Position numbers and translations under genes: made by a program
In this document: in pieces, positions 63,284 through 64,000 of the stretch
Layout: each line of letters opens with the position of its first letter
How positions within the stretch are numbered: position 1 is the stretch's first letter
Notes under the pieces: generated by a model
Seen by the model: the letters and a program-made list of their open reading frames with translations, nothing else
What the model was told of the DNA's origin: nothing
The model's database searches: none
Assembly (NCBI RefSeq): GCF_016864375.1
Contig: NZ_CP069358.1
Location: 486,689 to 550,688, forward strand
DNA from: Microvirga sp. VF16
GTDB taxonomy: Bacteria; Pseudomonadota; Alphaproteobacteria; Rhizobiales; Beijerinckiaceae
Reading direction: 5' to 3'
Length of the DNA: 64,000 bases

Positions 63284-63535
63284 TTAGAGGACTCGGTAGC
63301 CCCGCCGCCGCTTGAGTTGCGCGATCGCCGCGAGCGCCTTGCCGCCTCCGTTAGCGTGGATCTCCACCAGCTCCTGCCCCTTGGTGCCGATCCTTCCCCA
63401 GTTGCGCACCAGGCGCACGATCCCAAACCGATCACGCTCAATCGTCAGACTGTGATAGCGCCAGATACCTCACGCCATGTCGAACTTATGCAGTACAGGA
63501 GGATGCTTAACGGGCGTGCGCTGTTCGTCAGGCAC
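63284..63535 (-). pseudogene. WGR-domain protein, broken by in-frame TGA
   Basis: GTG 63535 opens MPDEQRTPVKHPPVLHKFDMA, then TGA at 63470-63472, then GIWRYHSLTIERDRFGIVRL, NWGRIGTKGQELVEIHANGG and KRRRGYRVL. This is a WGR domain; the stop is best explained as CGA to TGA. Second broken WGR gene in the window (first at 35055). Confidence 0.65.
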
Positions 63536-63825
63536 TAGAACTCATTCGTGGATTTTGCTCTGGCCTAGAGGACGACTGTTAACCAAACGTTAACCATGGC
63601 AAAGCGATGATCTCTGTGTTGATCCGAGACCTAGATCAACACTCTCCCATAAGCGAACGGGGCGCGGATGTACCGCCTCGCTTCGCTTTGGGATGCAGGG
63701 TTCAAGCACGACACAGATCTGGTGCAAGGGGCGGCCCTAGCGGATCCCAATTTCTGATGCTGGGCGTCGTCATCCACATCGTTGGGCGAGACGCTCGAAG
63801 GCAAGGGCGATTGCCGCCACTGCGC
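63536..63825. other. Intergenic region, no gene recognised
   Basis: About 290 bases. A short plus ORF from about 63669 (MYRLASLWDAGFKHDTDL) has natural residues but is very short. Not supported further. Confidence 0.3.
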
Positions 63826-63927
63826 TTAGCCGAGCACGTAATACGCCGCCCCAAGTGCTGCTATCGCACCAACGAATGCGTAAGGGTACCAAGCAGGAAA
63901 TGGCTTGTCGTGACCGTTGAAGCTCAA
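63826..63927 (-). CDS. Possible very small membrane protein (33 aa)
   Basis: TTG 63927 with GGGAGA 6 bases upstream encodes MSFNGHDKPFPAWYPYAFVG and one short helix ending AALGAAYYVLG. Natural membrane-anchor composition, but the size and TTG start keep it doubtful. Confidence 0.35.
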   Translation of the reverse strand: MSFNGHDKPFPAWYPYAFVGAIAALGAAYYVLG

Positions 63928-64000
63928 GCAGGATCTCCCGAATGAAGAAGGGGCTTCCACCCTTGTTCACGCAAAATGGTATTTTCGTGAAATCTGTTTG

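Overview
The window looks like part of a plasmid or mobile accessory region from a GC-rich alphaproteobacterium, most likely a Hyphomicrobiales member near Methylobacteriaceae (Microvirga or Methylobacterium type). That placement is inferred from the gene families (solitary RepC, Ti-type TraA with a coupling protein, DUF6894, DUF6880, short WGR proteins) and not from a database search. No rRNA, tRNA or obvious chromosomal housekeeping operon was seen. Two replication genes, a ParA, conjugation genes and at least a dozen transposable elements in different states of decay point to a mosaic plasmid.

Layout. 1-5 kb: the end of a patatin-like phospholipase, small hypothetical genes, an IS1595 remnant, an IS630 element and an ImmA-like gene with a changed zinc motif. 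5.4-10.6 kb: a Tn554-like trio (two tyrosine recombinases plus a DUF6262/TnpC protein), then an IS30 element. 10.7-16.6 kb: DUF6880, small proteins, a plasmid-borne Hfq and a RecD2-type helicase. 17-18.7 kb: a hipBA toxin-antitoxin pair behind four evenly spaced operator-like sites. 18.8-24.6 kb: a transfer module, with the TraA relaxase-helicase divergent from a TraD-like protein and a coupling ATPase across a likely oriT, followed by the ArdC antirestriction protein. 25-26.1 kb: an IS5 element.

26.2-34.4 kb is the most coherent metabolic island. A complete branched-chain-amino-acid-type ABC transporter (LivM, H, F, G on the minus strand; binding protein on the plus strand) is interleaved with two aldo/keto reductases, one fused to a Rid domain, a TIGR04076 protein and an NTF2-like protein. 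The substrate is not identifiable, but the arrangement suggests uptake and reduction of a small organic solute.

34.8-42.3 kb holds replication functions: a solitary RepC with a predicted antisense RNA in its leader, a small ribbon-helix-helix-like protein, a helix-turn-helix gene split by a second IS630, and an iteron-controlled Rep with 22-bp iterons. 43-53.4 kb: a membrane-anchored Mrr-like nuclease, DNA-binding and small conserved proteins, IS6 and another DDE element, ParA, a broken IS6 and an integrase tail. 53.6-56.6 kb is a graveyard of nested IS fragments. 56.8-63.5 kb: a GGDEF-EAL protein, FolE, a PACE-family efflux gene broken by an amber codon, a QueD-like protein lacking the usual catalytic Cys, an ISNCY element, and small decayed genes including a second WGR gene.

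The themes are mobility (transfer, ArdC, many transposases), maintenance (RepC, Rep, ParA, hipBA) and cargo (the transporter/AKR island, pterin genes, c-di-GMP protein, Hfq). Several ORFs whose homology continues past an in-frame stop show that much of the accessory content is decaying.
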